Assembly: GCA_013821525.1 (NCBI GenBank) | Contig: JACDGR010000226.1 | Coordinates: 1 to 5,952 of the forward strand | Origin: Actinomycetota bacterium | GTDB taxonomy: Bacteria; Actinomycetota; Thermoleophilia; Gaiellales; Gaiellaceae | Length of the DNA stretch: 5,952 nt | Reading direction: 5' to 3' | Part shown: positions 1 through 5,306 of the stretch, piece after piece | How positions within the stretch are numbered: the stretch's first letter is position 1 | How the letters are laid out: every line of letters begins with the position of its first letter | Made by a program: the position numbers and the translations under genes | Notes under the pieces: model-generated | What the model was told of the DNA's origin: nothing | Database searches by the model: none | What the model saw: only the letters and a program-made list of their open reading frames with translations

Positions 1-648
1 CTCGTAGTAGTAGAGCGTGACGACGAGCTTCTCGCGCTCGGGCAGTCGGGAGATCGCGTCTGCGAGCGCCTCTCGCATCTCGGTCTCGTCGAGCGCCGTC
101 TCCGGGCGCGGCCCGGTCTCGTCCTCAATCGTGTCCATCAACGAGATCTGGTCGCCGTCGCCCGAGACGGACCACAGCTCGTCGAGCGCCGCGATCGAGG
201 AGCGGCCGATGTCGGTCAGCGACTCTTCGAGCTCGTCGACCGAGATGCCGATCTTCGCGGCGATCTGCTCGTCGTTCGGCGCGATGCCCGTCTTCGCCTC
301 GAGCTCGGCGATCGCGCGCTCGATCTCACGGGCGCGCGAGCGAACCGAGCGAGGCACCCAGTCGAGGGCGCGCAGCTCGTCGATGATCGCCCCCTTGATC
401 CGGGAGATCGCGTAGGTCTCGAACTTGATGTCACGGCCCGGGTCGTAGCGCTCGATCGCGCCGATCAGGCCGAGCAGCCCGTAGGAGACGAGGTCGCCTT
501 CGTCGACATGGGCGGGCAGGCCCGAGCCGAGTCGGCCCGCCACGTACTTGACGAGTGGTGCGTACGTCAGGATCAGCCGGTCGCGCAGGCCCTTGTCCTT
601 CGTGCGGGCGAACTCGAGCCAGAGTGTCTGAGTGTCCTCCCCTGCCAC
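1..648 (-). CDS. RNA polymerase sigma factor, FliA/WhiG (sigma-28) family, C-terminally truncated by window edge
   Basis: Sigma-70 group 3 factor that directs core RNA polymerase to flagellar or developmental promoters. Residues 21-103 hold regions 2.1-2.4 and the family hallmark: GLLGLIGAIERYDPGR, then KFETYAISRIKGAIIDELR and LDWVPRSVR (residues 57-103), which is nearly diagnostic of FliA/WhiG. Region 3 follows (about 110-180). Region 4 opens with RLPEREKLVVTLYYYE and is cut at residue 216; the family usually has about 240-260 residues, so only the end of the DNA-binding helix-turn-helix is missing. The GTG start is the only in-frame start after an upstream TGA. It has no Shine-Dalgarno sequence but sits 6 bases after TATTCT, consistent with leaderless transcription. 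It lies 16 bases downstream of the small membrane gene. FliA and WhiG cannot be told apart without more context. Confidence 0.93.
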   Translation of the reverse strand, partial: MAGEDTQTLWLEFARTKDKGLRDRLILTYAPLVKYVAGRLGSGLPAHVDEGDLVSYGLLGLIGAIERYDPGRDIKFETYAISRIKGAIIDELRALDWVPRSVRSRAREIERAIAELEAKTGIAPNDEQIAAKIGISVDELEESLTDIGRSSIAALDELWSVSGDGDQISLMDTIEDETGPRPETALDETEMREALADAISRLPEREKLVVTLYYYE

Positions 649-654
649 GCAGGG

Positions 655-660
655 AGAATA
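655..660 (-). promoter_or_regulatory. Candidate -10 element (TATTCT) for leaderless sigma factor mRNA
   Basis: Read on the minus strand, TATTCT is followed by 6 bases and then the GTG start of the sigma factor. This would put the transcription start at or next to the GTG. No good -35 hexamer is visible 16-18 bases upstream. If active, the sigma factor could be expressed independently of the small gene upstream. Confidence 0.4.
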
Positions 661-664
661 CGCG

Positions 665-826
665 CTAGAGGCGCGTTTTCCTCACTGCAGCCCACGCGAG
701 GGTCGACATCCAGGCCGAAAGCGCCGCCGCGGTAGCGGCGATCACCCACTGGCCGGCGGCGCCGGCCCACGCCGCGAGCAGCGCGAAAGCCAGTGTTATT
801 GCTGAGAAGAGCGCGGCGATCGCCAC
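665..826 (-). CDS. Small two-helix membrane protein upstream of the sigma factor
   Basis: A 53-residue protein I do not recognise. It begins VAIAALFSAITLAFALLAAW, followed by a short Gly/Gln-containing turn (AGAAGQ) and a second hydrophobic stretch rich in Ala and Trp (about residues 27-47), and ends with the basic tail VRKTRL. The pattern is a helical hairpin with a basic C-terminus, probably facing the cytoplasm. Codon third positions are almost all G or C, as in the neighbours. The frame stays open upstream for about 100 bases, but the only GTG/ATG/TTG-type start is this GTG, lying 7 bases after TAGCAT on the minus strand with no Shine-Dalgarno sequence. It ends 16 bases before the sigma factor start, so the two probably form a transcription unit; a link with the sigma regulon or motility is inference. 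Confidence 0.6.
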   Translation of the reverse strand: MAIAALFSAITLAFALLAAWAGAAGQWVIAATAAALSAWMSTLAWAAVRKTRL

Positions 827-833
827 GCGGAGG

Positions 834-839
834 ATGCTA
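834..839 (-). promoter_or_regulatory. Candidate -10 element (TAGCAT) for the small membrane protein
   Basis: On the minus strand TAGCAT is followed by 7 bases and the GTG of the 53-residue gene, the spacing expected for a leaderless transcript. The same hexamer appears before the candidate gene at 1645. The -35 region is not convincing. Confidence 0.4.
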
Positions 840-964
840 CTCGCCGGCGTCGGGAGCAGGTCTGCGACGGGCCTGGTCCCGCCCCTCGTCTTGGCGTTGC
901 AATCCTCGCCTTCGCGTGGGAGGGTGCCTCGGAATCAGCGGTATTTCTGCGGTAAGGGGCGAAA

Positions 965-968
965 GGGG
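965..968 (+). promoter_or_regulatory. Ribosome-binding site fixing the start of the exported four-cysteine protein
   Basis: A GAAAGGGG stretch ends 6 bases before the GTG at 975. This supports that GTG over the ATG at 834 in the same frame, whose 47-residue extension is not signal-like and would overlap the divergent promoter region. Confidence 0.6.
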
Positions 969-974
969 TTTGTT

Positions 975-1409
975 GTGGCTAAGGCTCTGGCTTTGGGTGC
1001 TGTCTTGGTGCTTGGTCTGCTGACCGTCGGCGCTGCGTCGTCGGCGACGTCAGGACAGGTCTTCTACCTCGCTGCGCAGGTGCATCAATGCCTGATCACG
1101 ACCCAGCCGCCGGCCAAGACCGAGGTCGTCGTGCCGTGCTCGAATCCGGCCCACAACTTCGAGGTGTACGCGGTCGGCCACGGCGGATGGGGTCACAAGC
1201 GTCCAGCCAACCCCTTCGCGCTCGCGCAGTCTGTGTGTCTTTCCGCGTACAAGAGGATCACCGGTCACGCGCTCCGGCGAAACGGTGGCTGGTGGGGATT
1301 CTGGCCCGATGCCGGGGCCGAAACGGCACGGTACGGCGACCGGGTCGTTTGCAGCTACCGAACCGCGCCGACGCTCAAGCCACTCGGCAGCGGCTGGCAC
1401 GTGCGCTAG
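975..1409 (+). CDS. Exported protein with septum-formation-like domain
   Basis: A 144-residue secreted or surface protein. Residues 1-24 are a signal peptide: basic Lys3, a hydrophobic core (ALALGAVLVLGLLTVGA) and an A-S-S-A cleavage site near residue 24. The mature part has four cysteines at 39, 55, 88 and 126. The segment VVVPCSNPAHNFEVYAV (51-67) is the key signature, a Cys-x-x-Pro-x-His...EVYAV motif typical of the actinobacterial septum-formation domain (Pfam Septum_form type). CLSAYKRITG around 88-97 and the closing VVCSY match the cysteine spacing of that family, so two disulfides are likely. The molecular function of the family is poorly defined, and the septum name comes from founding members, not from this protein. 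The neighbouring VKOR/DsbA pair could supply its disulfides. GTG start chosen from the upstream GGGG and the signal peptide. Confidence 0.8.
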   Translation: MAKALALGAVLVLGLLTVGAASSATSGQVFYLAAQVHQCLITTQPPAKTEVVVPCSNPAHNFEVYAVGHGGWGHKRPANPFALAQSVCLSAYKRITGHALRRNGGWWGFWPDAGAETARYGDRVVCSYRTAPTLKPLGSGWHVR

Positions 1410-1424
1410 GACTCGGATCGAGTC
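1410..1424 (+). terminator. Small hairpin directly after the exported protein gene
   Basis: GACTCG-GAT-CGAGTC forms a 6-bp stem immediately after the TAG at 1407-1409. No T-tract follows, so at best it is a weak terminator or a 3' end stabiliser. Confidence 0.3.
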
Positions 1425-1466
1425 GGGAGGCCCGGAAGGCCACCCGGGTGGAAAAGCGAGCGCCGA

Positions 1467-1472
1467 TACACT
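1467..1472 (+). promoter_or_regulatory. Candidate -10 element of the tRNA-Trp gene
   Basis: TACACT lies 14 bases before the first base of the tRNA. That gives a predicted start about 8 bases upstream of the mature 5' end, a normal short leader for RNase P removal. No clear -35 is seen at the usual spacing. Confidence 0.4.
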
Positions 1473-1486
1473 CTCCGGCGCAACCG

Positions 1487-1559
1487 AGGGGCGTAGCTCA
1501 ATTGGTAGAGCACCGGTCTCCAAAACCGGGGGTTGCAGGTTCAAGTCCTGTCGCCCCTG
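1487..1559 (+). tRNA. trnW: tRNA-Trp (anticodon CCA)
   Basis: A complete cloverleaf can be drawn. The acceptor stem AGGGGCG (1487-1493) pairs perfectly with CGCCCCT (1552-1558). The D-stem is GCTC/GAGC (1496-1499, 1508-1511). The anticodon stem is CCGGT/ACCGG (1513-1517, 1525-1529) around loop CTCCAAA, with CCA at 1520-1522. The T-arm is GCAGG-TTCAAGT-CCTGT (1535-1551) with one G-U pair. The discriminator base is G1559, as expected for bacterial tRNA-Trp, and the 3' CCA is not encoded. In many bacteria this gene sits before secE-nusG; that is not the case here. Confidence 0.97.
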
Positions 1560-1578
1560 CTCCTTCAGACCCGAGCCG

Positions 1579-1608
1579 AGACCCCGTAGCTGTTGCGGGG
1601 TCTTCGCT
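1579..1608 (+). terminator. Terminator downstream of tRNA-Trp
   Basis: AGACCCCG and CGGGGTCT (1579-1586 and 1596-1603) form an 8-bp GC-rich stem with a 9-base loop, followed by a weak pyrimidine-rich tail (TCGCT). It lies 20 bases after the tRNA and fits an intrinsic terminator for it. Confidence 0.65.
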
Positions 1609-1632
1609 CATCAGCTTGCGGCGTTCGAGAGC

Positions 1633-1638
1633 TAGCAT
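1633..1638 (+). promoter_or_regulatory. Candidate -10 element (TAGCAT) for a leaderless microprotein gene
   Basis: TAGCAT is followed by 6 bases and the GTG at 1645. It is identical to the hexamer before the gene starting at 826 on the other strand. There is no ribosome-binding site and no clear -35. Confidence 0.35.
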
Positions 1639-1644
1639 CACGGC

Positions 1645-1725
1645 GTGTTCTTCCTGACGATCGCGCGCCGAACCCGCCACACCTTCGCGCTGCTCTCGAC
1701 GCTCTGCCTCTTCGTCGTCGGCTGA
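1645..1725 (+). CDS. Candidate 26-residue single-helix membrane microprotein
   Basis: GTG to TGA encodes VFFLTIARRTRHTF followed by ALLSTLCLFVVG. A basic ARRTRH segment sits between two hydrophobic parts, the second long enough for a short membrane segment. I do not recognise a family. Three things favour a real gene over chance: almost every codon ends in G or C (25 of 26 sense codons), a TAGCAT hexamer lies 6 bases before the start as for several neighbours, and a strong hairpin follows 6 bases after the stop. Against it are the tiny size and the lack of a ribosome-binding site. It is isolated between the tRNA terminator and the convergent VKOR gene. Confidence 0.38.
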   Translation: MFFLTIARRTRHTFALLSTLCLFVVG

Positions 1726-1731
1726 ACGGTC

Positions 1732-1756
1732 GACCGCGCCCCCGTGCGGGGCGGTC
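1732..1756 (+). terminator. Strong GC hairpin after the microprotein ORF
   Basis: GACCGC-G-CCCC pairs with GGGGCGGTC (1748-1756) around a short loop, about 10 bp with one bulged G. It lies between the plus-strand ORF ending at 1725 and the convergent VKOR gene ending at 1812, so it could stop transcription from both sides. There is no T-tract on either strand. Confidence 0.45.
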
Positions 1757-1805
1757 AAGCATCGACGAGTCGGCCCGCAGGACGCCCGAAGCCGGTCTGA
1801 AGGAG

Positions 1806-1822
1806 GCGAGCTCAGGGCTCGC
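1806..1822 (-). terminator. Hairpin spanning the VKOR stop codon
   Basis: On the minus strand GCGAGC and GCTCGC form a perfect 6-bp stem whose loop contains the TGA stop, followed by CTCCTTC. It is a candidate terminator or mRNA-end structure for the dsbA-VKOR operon. Confidence 0.35.
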
Positions 1823-2207
1823 GCAGCAGGCGAACGATGCAGAGCGCCGCAAGCACCGCGACGATCGCGTCGTTTCCCACGCACCACTGGCAGATCGCGT
1901 GGATCCGCGCGAGCTGCGCCCACAGCAGGTACCCGCTGAAGGCGGCGCCACCGATCGCCACGGCAGCACCGATCGTCGCCGCGCCGGCACCGCGCACCGC
2001 TGCGGTCGCGAGCACCACCAGGTACGCAACCAGTCCGAGGAGCGCCACGGGCACCCCGCCCAGCGTCGCGTAGCTCGAATGCTGCACCTGCTCGCAGCCG
2101 CCCGTGCTGCAGATCGGCGAGGTGTGCGCGTAGTGCACGGTCGTCAGGTACGCAGCGACCGCGCCGCCGAGTAACGCAACGGCGGCGATCGCCCGCCGCA
2201 GGCTCAC
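1812..2207 (-). CDS. Vitamin K epoxide reductase (VKOR) family quinone-linked disulfide oxidoreductase
   Basis: A 131-residue integral membrane protein that reoxidises DsbA-type proteins and passes the electrons to quinone, replacing DsbB in actinobacteria. Four hydrophobic segments are visible (about 6-23, 51-72, 76-96 and 112-128). The conserved loop after the first reads SPICSTGGCEQVQHSSYATL, with the loop cysteine pair C33/C38 and the conserved serine near 44-45. It leads into GGVPVALLGLVAYL. The redox centre is the C106-Q-W-C109 motif in the last part (AICQWCVGND). Length is normal for a single-domain bacterial VKOR without a fused thioredoxin. The start GTG overlaps the dsbA stop in GTGA (4 bp), so the two are translationally coupled. 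All catalytic cysteines are present and it appears functional. Confidence 0.94.
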   Translation of the reverse strand: MSLRRAIAAVALLGGAVAAYLTTVHYAHTSPICSTGGCEQVQHSSYATLGGVPVALLGLVAYLVVLATAAVRGAGAATIGAAVAIGGAAFSGYLLWAQLARIHAICQWCVGNDAIVAVLAALCIVRLLREP

Positions 2208-2953
2208 TGCAGGGCGGCGTCGAGCGCGGCCATGAACGTTGCGGGGTCGAGCGACGCGACCTGCAGCTGCCGCGGCACCGAAGGCGGCCTCTGAAGCACG
2301 AACGTCGGTGTGCCCTGCACGTGGTCTGCGCTCGACTGCTGTGCGGCCGCACGAAGCGACGCGGTCACCTTCGGCGACGGGGACGCGGCCAGGATCGCGG
2401 CTCCGTTCGCGCCGACGGCGGACGCCGCATCCCGGATCACTGCGTTCGTGATCCAGCCGCTCTCCTCCGCACCCTGGCGCTGATAGAGCGCCTCGGCGAG
2501 GTTCCAGAGCTTGTTCTGAGCGCCCGCGGCATAAAGCGCGCGCAGGCCTTTCTCCGAGTTGGCGCCGATCACCACGATGCCGTGGTAGACGAGCTTCACG
2601 CGGCCGGTGCGCACGTAGTTCTCGATCACGGTGGGCAACGTGCCGAGCGCCCATTGCCGGCAGTACGGGCATTGCGGATCCTCGTACACCGTCAGGGTCG
2701 CCCCCGCGCTCGCCCGGCCGAGCGTGTCCCCGTGCTGCGGCACGCCGGCGAACGGATCTGCCTGCGCCGCCGTCGAGGTCTGGTCGACCGACGCGCTCGT
2801 CGAGGTCGTCCCCGCCGATCCACCGCCTCTACCCGCGATGACGATCGCAGCCACGACGACGATGGCCGCAACGGCGACCGCTCCGGCGAGCAGCAACAGG
2901 CGGTTGCGCTCCACGCTCGACAGTGTGCCCGACGGATTAGTCTCTAGTCTCAT
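2204..2953 (-). CDS. Membrane-anchored DsbA-like thiol:disulfide oxidoreductase
   Basis: A 249-residue extracytoplasmic thioredoxin-fold oxidase that introduces disulfides into exported proteins. Residues 1-18 are cytoplasmic and 19-40 form a signal anchor (LLLLAGAVAVAAIVVVAA). A Ser/Thr/Gly/Ala-rich linker runs to about 65, followed by the DsbA domain. The active site is DPQCPYCRQ (C95-P-Y-C98). The cis-proline loop is GTPTF (P216), which packs against the active site in this family. The helical insert lies between them, as in the DSBA_2/thioredoxin_4 group. The ATG start is fixed by a consensus GGAGG six bases upstream, which lies inside the divergent carboxylase gene; an internal GTG (residue 14) is a weaker alternative. 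The overlap with VKOR shows an oxidation operon. There is no free cysteine outside the active site. Confidence 0.93.
   Translation of the reverse strand: MRLETNPSGTLSSVERNRLLLLAGAVAVAAIVVVAAIVIAGRGGGSAGTTSTSASVDQTSTAAQADPFAGVPQHGDTLGRASAGATLTVYEDPQCPYCRQWALGTLPTVIENYVRTGRVKLVYHGIVVIGANSEKGLRALYAAGAQNKLWNLAEALYQRQGAEESGWITNAVIRDAASAVGANGAAILAASPSPKVTASLRAAAQQSSADHVQGTPTFVLQRPPSVPRQLQVASLDPATFMAALDAALQ
2938..2943 (+). promoter_or_regulatory. Candidate -10 element (TAGTCT) for the carboxylase gene
   Basis: TAGTCT is followed by 8 bases and the ATG at 2952. A second TAGTCT at 2945-2950 is too close to the start to serve. A TCGACA at 2917-2922 resembles a -35 but with only 15 bases of spacing. 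The whole element lies within the first codons of dsbA on the opposite strand. Confidence 0.4.
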
Positions 2954-4511
2954 GGCGCTCCTCCAGAGCCGGGTCGAGCGGTCGGACGACTTCAGCCGCA
3001 GGCAGGTGCAGATGGAGCAGCTCGTCGCAGAGCTACGAGCGCGGTCGGACCGCGTGGCTGCAGGCGGCGGCGAGCGTTCGGTCGAGCGGCACCGCTCGCG
3101 CGGCAAGCTGCTCGCTCGGGAGCGGATCGACCGCCTCGTCGACCCCGATACGGCGTTCCTCGAGTTGAACGCTCTCGCTGCCTGGGAGATCTACGACAAC
3201 GAGGCGCCGAGCGCCGGCGTCGTTACCGGCATCGGCGTTGTCGAAGGACGCGAGTGCGTGATCGTCGCCAACGACGCGACGGTCAAGGGTGGCTCGTACT
3301 TTCCCCTGACCGTCAAGAAGCATCTGCGTGCGCAGGAGGTGGCCGAGCAAAACCGTCTGCCGTGCATCTACCTCGTCGACTCCGGCGGTGCGTTTCTGCC
3401 GCTACAGGCCGAGGTGTTCCCCGATCGCGAGCACTTCGGTCGGATCTTCTTCAACCAGGCTCGGATGTCCGCGGCGGGAATCCCGCAGATCGCGGTTGTC
3501 ATGGGGTCGTGCACGGCGGGTGGTGCCTACGTCCCGGCGATGAGCGACGAGACGGTGATCGTGGCTGGCACCGGCACGATCTTCATCGGCGGGCCTCCAC
3601 TCGTGAAGGCGGCAACGGGCCAGGACGTGACCGCCGAGGAGCTCGGTGGCGCGGATGTGCACACACGGCAGTCGGGGGTCGCTGACCACTTCGCGACCGA
3701 CGACGAGCACGCGCTGGCAATTGCGCGCCGGATCGTCGCCAACGCGCAGACGCGGAAACCCGAGCCGCCCTGGACGCGGCGTCCGGCCGAGCTGCCCGCT
3801 GTCGACCCCTCCGACCTCTACGGCCTGATCCCGGACGACCATCGCACCCACATGGATACACGTGAGGTGATCGCGCGCGTCGTCGACGGCAGCCGCTTCG
3901 ACGAGTTCAAGGCGCTGTATGGCGAGACACTCGTCTGCGGCTGGGCGTACATCGAGGGCTACCCGGTCGGGATCCTCGCGAACAACGGCGTGCTCTTCGC
4001 GGAGAGCTCCCAGAAGGGAGCGCACTTCATCGAGCTTGCGTGCAAGCGCAAGGTGCCGCTGGTGTTCCTGCAGAACATCACCGGCTTCATGGTCGGGAAG
4101 GAGTACGAGGCGGGCGGCATCGCGCGCGACGGCGCGAAGCTCGTGATGGCGGTGGCGTGCGCGGACGTGCCGAAGTTCACGGTCGTCACGGGTGGCTCGT
4201 TCGGTGCGGGCAACTACGGCATGTGTGGCCGGGCGTATGGGCCGCGCCAGCTGTGGATGTGGCCGAACGCGCGCATCTCGGTGATGGGCGGCGACCAGGC
4301 GGCGACAGTGCTGACGATGGTCGGTGACGCCGATGGCGACGCGATCCGCGCCAAGTACGAGGCAGAAGGCAACCCCTATTACTCGACCGCGCGGCTGTGG
4401 GACGACGGCGTGATCGATCCGCTCGACACGCGGCGCGTGCTGGCGCTGGGCATCACCGCCGCCCTGAACGCGCCGATCCCGGAGAGCACGTTCGGCATCT
4501 TCAGGATGTAG
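2952..4511 (+). CDS. mccB: 3-methylcrotonyl-CoA carboxylase, carboxyltransferase (beta) subunit
   Basis: A 519-residue carboxyltransferase subunit that moves CO2 from carboxybiotin onto 3-methylcrotonyl-CoA in leucine degradation; cytoplasmic, and works with a biotin carboxylase/carrier alpha subunit. The N-terminal carboxyltransferase domain shows KGGSYFPLTVKKHLRAQEVA, LPCIYLVDSGGAFLPLQ and the oxyanion/acyl-CoA loop MGSCTAGGAYVPAMSDE (residues 184-200), all typical of MccB rather than PccB/AccD. The C-terminal domain has FLQNITGFMVGKEYE and GGSFGAGNYGMCGRAYGPR (414-432), and ends FGIFRM as MccB proteins do. Length matches the family (about 530). The start is the ATG within CATG shared with divergent dsbA; an open frame further upstream is antisense to dsbA. 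No alpha-subunit or isovaleryl-CoA dehydrogenase gene is in view. Geranyl-CoA carboxylase is the main alternative. Confidence 0.93.
   Translation: MALLQSRVERSDDFSRRQVQMEQLVAELRARSDRVAAGGGERSVERHRSRGKLLARERIDRLVDPDTAFLELNALAAWEIYDNEAPSAGVVTGIGVVEGRECVIVANDATVKGGSYFPLTVKKHLRAQEVAEQNRLPCIYLVDSGGAFLPLQAEVFPDREHFGRIFFNQARMSAAGIPQIAVVMGSCTAGGAYVPAMSDETVIVAGTGTIFIGGPPLVKAATGQDVTAEELGGADVHTRQSGVADHFATDDEHALAIARRIVANAQTRKPEPPWTRRPAELPAVDPSDLYGLIPDDHRTHMDTREVIARVVDGSRFDEFKALYGETLVCGWAYIEGYPVGILANNGVLFAESSQKGAHFIELACKRKVPLVFLQNITGFMVGKEYEAGGIARDGAKLVMAVACADVPKFTVVTGGSFGAGNYGMCGRAYGPRQLWMWPNARISVMGGDQAATVLTMVGDADGDAIRAKYEAEGNPYYSTARLWDDGVIDPLDTRRVLALGITAALNAPIPESTFGIFRM
2960..2964 (-). promoter_or_regulatory. 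Shine-Dalgarno sequence of dsbA
   Basis: CCTCC on the plus strand is GGAGG on the minus strand, followed by AGCGCC and the dsbA ATG (2953-2951). The sequence and 6-base spacing are ideal and decide the start. The dsbA transcript must therefore begin inside the 5' coding region of mccB. Confidence 0.75.
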
Positions 4512-4513
4512 CC

Positions 4514-5090
4514 GTGGCGATCGACGCGCACGAGCTGGCGCCGGGACTCACGTACTGGCTCGCCTCACACCCGGAATGGGAGCCGTCCGAGAACTGGCCC
4601 GAAGGTGTGCTCTGCGTGTGCCTCGAAGGCTCGGACGAGATCGTGCTGATCGATCCGCTCGTTCCCCGCGGGCAGAGGTGGAGTTCTGGAAGGCGCGCGA
4701 CGCGGGGCTCGTGGCCGACCGATACTTGGCGAGCATCTGGGCGAGACCCGCTGGCGCTGGCGCGGGCCGGCGCTGACGACGACCGGCGAGCTTCCTGCAG
4801 GCGTCGAGGCGTTGCTCCCGGCAGGCGACACGGAGCAGGCGCTCTTCCTGCTGCGCGACCACGAGACGCTCGTGACCGGCGATGTCTTCAGCGGTACCGG
4901 AGGACGGTTCCACGTGTTCTTCGACGAGCAGAGTCGCCAGTCGCTCCTCGACTGGCTGCCGCTGCTCGCAGACCCGCCGGTGACGCGAGTGCTGATTGCA
5001 CACGGTGAACCGGTGCTCACCGATGGGGCCGCACGCATGCGGGGGGCGATCGCGGAGGCTCGCGCTCTTGATGCAGACGATGCCCGCTGA
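4514..5090 (+). pseudogene. Broken metallo-beta-lactamase-fold hydrolase gene
   Basis: Three reading frames must be joined to recover one protein. From GTG 4514, frame 2 gives ELAPGLTYWLASHPEWEP...IVLIDPLVP, the N-terminal beta strands of an MBL-fold hydrolase. Near 4664-4667 (CCCC) the homology moves to frame 1 (AEVEFWKARDA...ADRYLASIWA). Between about 4735 and 4776 it moves to frame 3 (TTGELPAGVEALLPAGD, DHETLVTGDVFSG, VTRVLIAHGEPVL), the C-terminal half, ending TGA 5088-5090. From my memory of such proteins, about 20 residues between EFWKARDA and ADRY, where the HxHxDH metal site would lie, are also missing. Both shifts correspond to net one-base losses. The start lies 2 bases after the mccB stop, so it was or is cotranscribed. 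Sequencing error at the C run could explain one shift, hardly both plus the gap. Confidence 0.75.
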
Positions 5091-5306
5091 GCGACTGCGC
5101 CGATGCCGATCGTCGATCATTCGTCGTCCTTACGGACGAGTGAAGATCGTCCTCGCCGACGACGACGCGTCCAACCGTCGCGCTTAGCGTTCACGCCACG
5201 GACGCATCCGCTGAACGATCCTCACGACGACGACGCGGCCACAGACGCGTCGTTCGTCATTTTGGAGGTCGATCATCTCGATGGTTGATCGATAATTCGG
5301 GTACTC
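5091..5306. other. Gene-poor stretch with short remnants and inverted repeats
   Basis: No convincing gene is seen here. It holds a 6-bp hairpin TCGTCC-TTAC-GGACGA (5124-5139), which could terminate the mccB transcript. A 15-codon ORF at 5140-5187 has a peptide (VKIVLADDDASNRRA) that resembles the first strand and acidic cluster of response-regulator receiver domains but stops at once. An imperfect direct repeat around ACGACGACGCG occurs at about 5144-5172 and 5215-5241. The section after 5255 is visibly richer in A/T than its surroundings. Decayed or acquired DNA is the simplest reading. Confidence 0.4.
5269..5292. repeat. Perfect 7-bp inverted repeat (TCGATCA / TGATCGA)
   Basis: TCGATCA at 5269-5275 and TGATCGA at 5286-5292 are separated by 10 bases, 15 bases before copy A of the long repeat. 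The dyad with its one-turn spacing resembles a dimeric operator. Related CGATCAT/CGATCAATCAT words occur near 5113 and 5432. No regulator gene is in the window. Confidence 0.35.

Noticed and set aside
834..974. Earlier ATG (834) for the exported four-cysteine protein
   Set aside because: It would bury the signal peptide behind 47 unrelated residues; GTG 975 has a GGGG site at proper spacing and an immediate signal peptide.
1540..1559. tRNA-Trp 3' end as a mobile element attachment site
   Set aside because: No second copy of the 3' end of the tRNA and no integrase are found in the window.
1498..2352. Long open frames antisense or out of frame to the tRNA, VKOR and dsbA region, and similar ones at 17-415, 3402-4025 and 4548-5120
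   Set aside because: They are rich in Arg, Ala and Ser with no domain pattern and overlap genes with strong homology; typical of high-GC shadow frames.
2208..2672. N-terminal extension of the VKOR frame
   Set aside because: The open frame upstream of GTG 2207 is out of frame with the clear DsbA domain on the same strand and gives arginine-rich shadow sequence.
2631..2951. N-terminal extension of mccB by 107 codons
   Set aside because: The extra frame is wholly antisense to dsbA, shows no carboxylase homology, and MccB proteins have about 520-535 residues when started at 2952.
4660..4780. Programmed frameshifting in the MBL gene
   Set aside because: No slippery heptamer with a downstream structure was found; two successive shifts plus the missing metal-binding region fit decay better.
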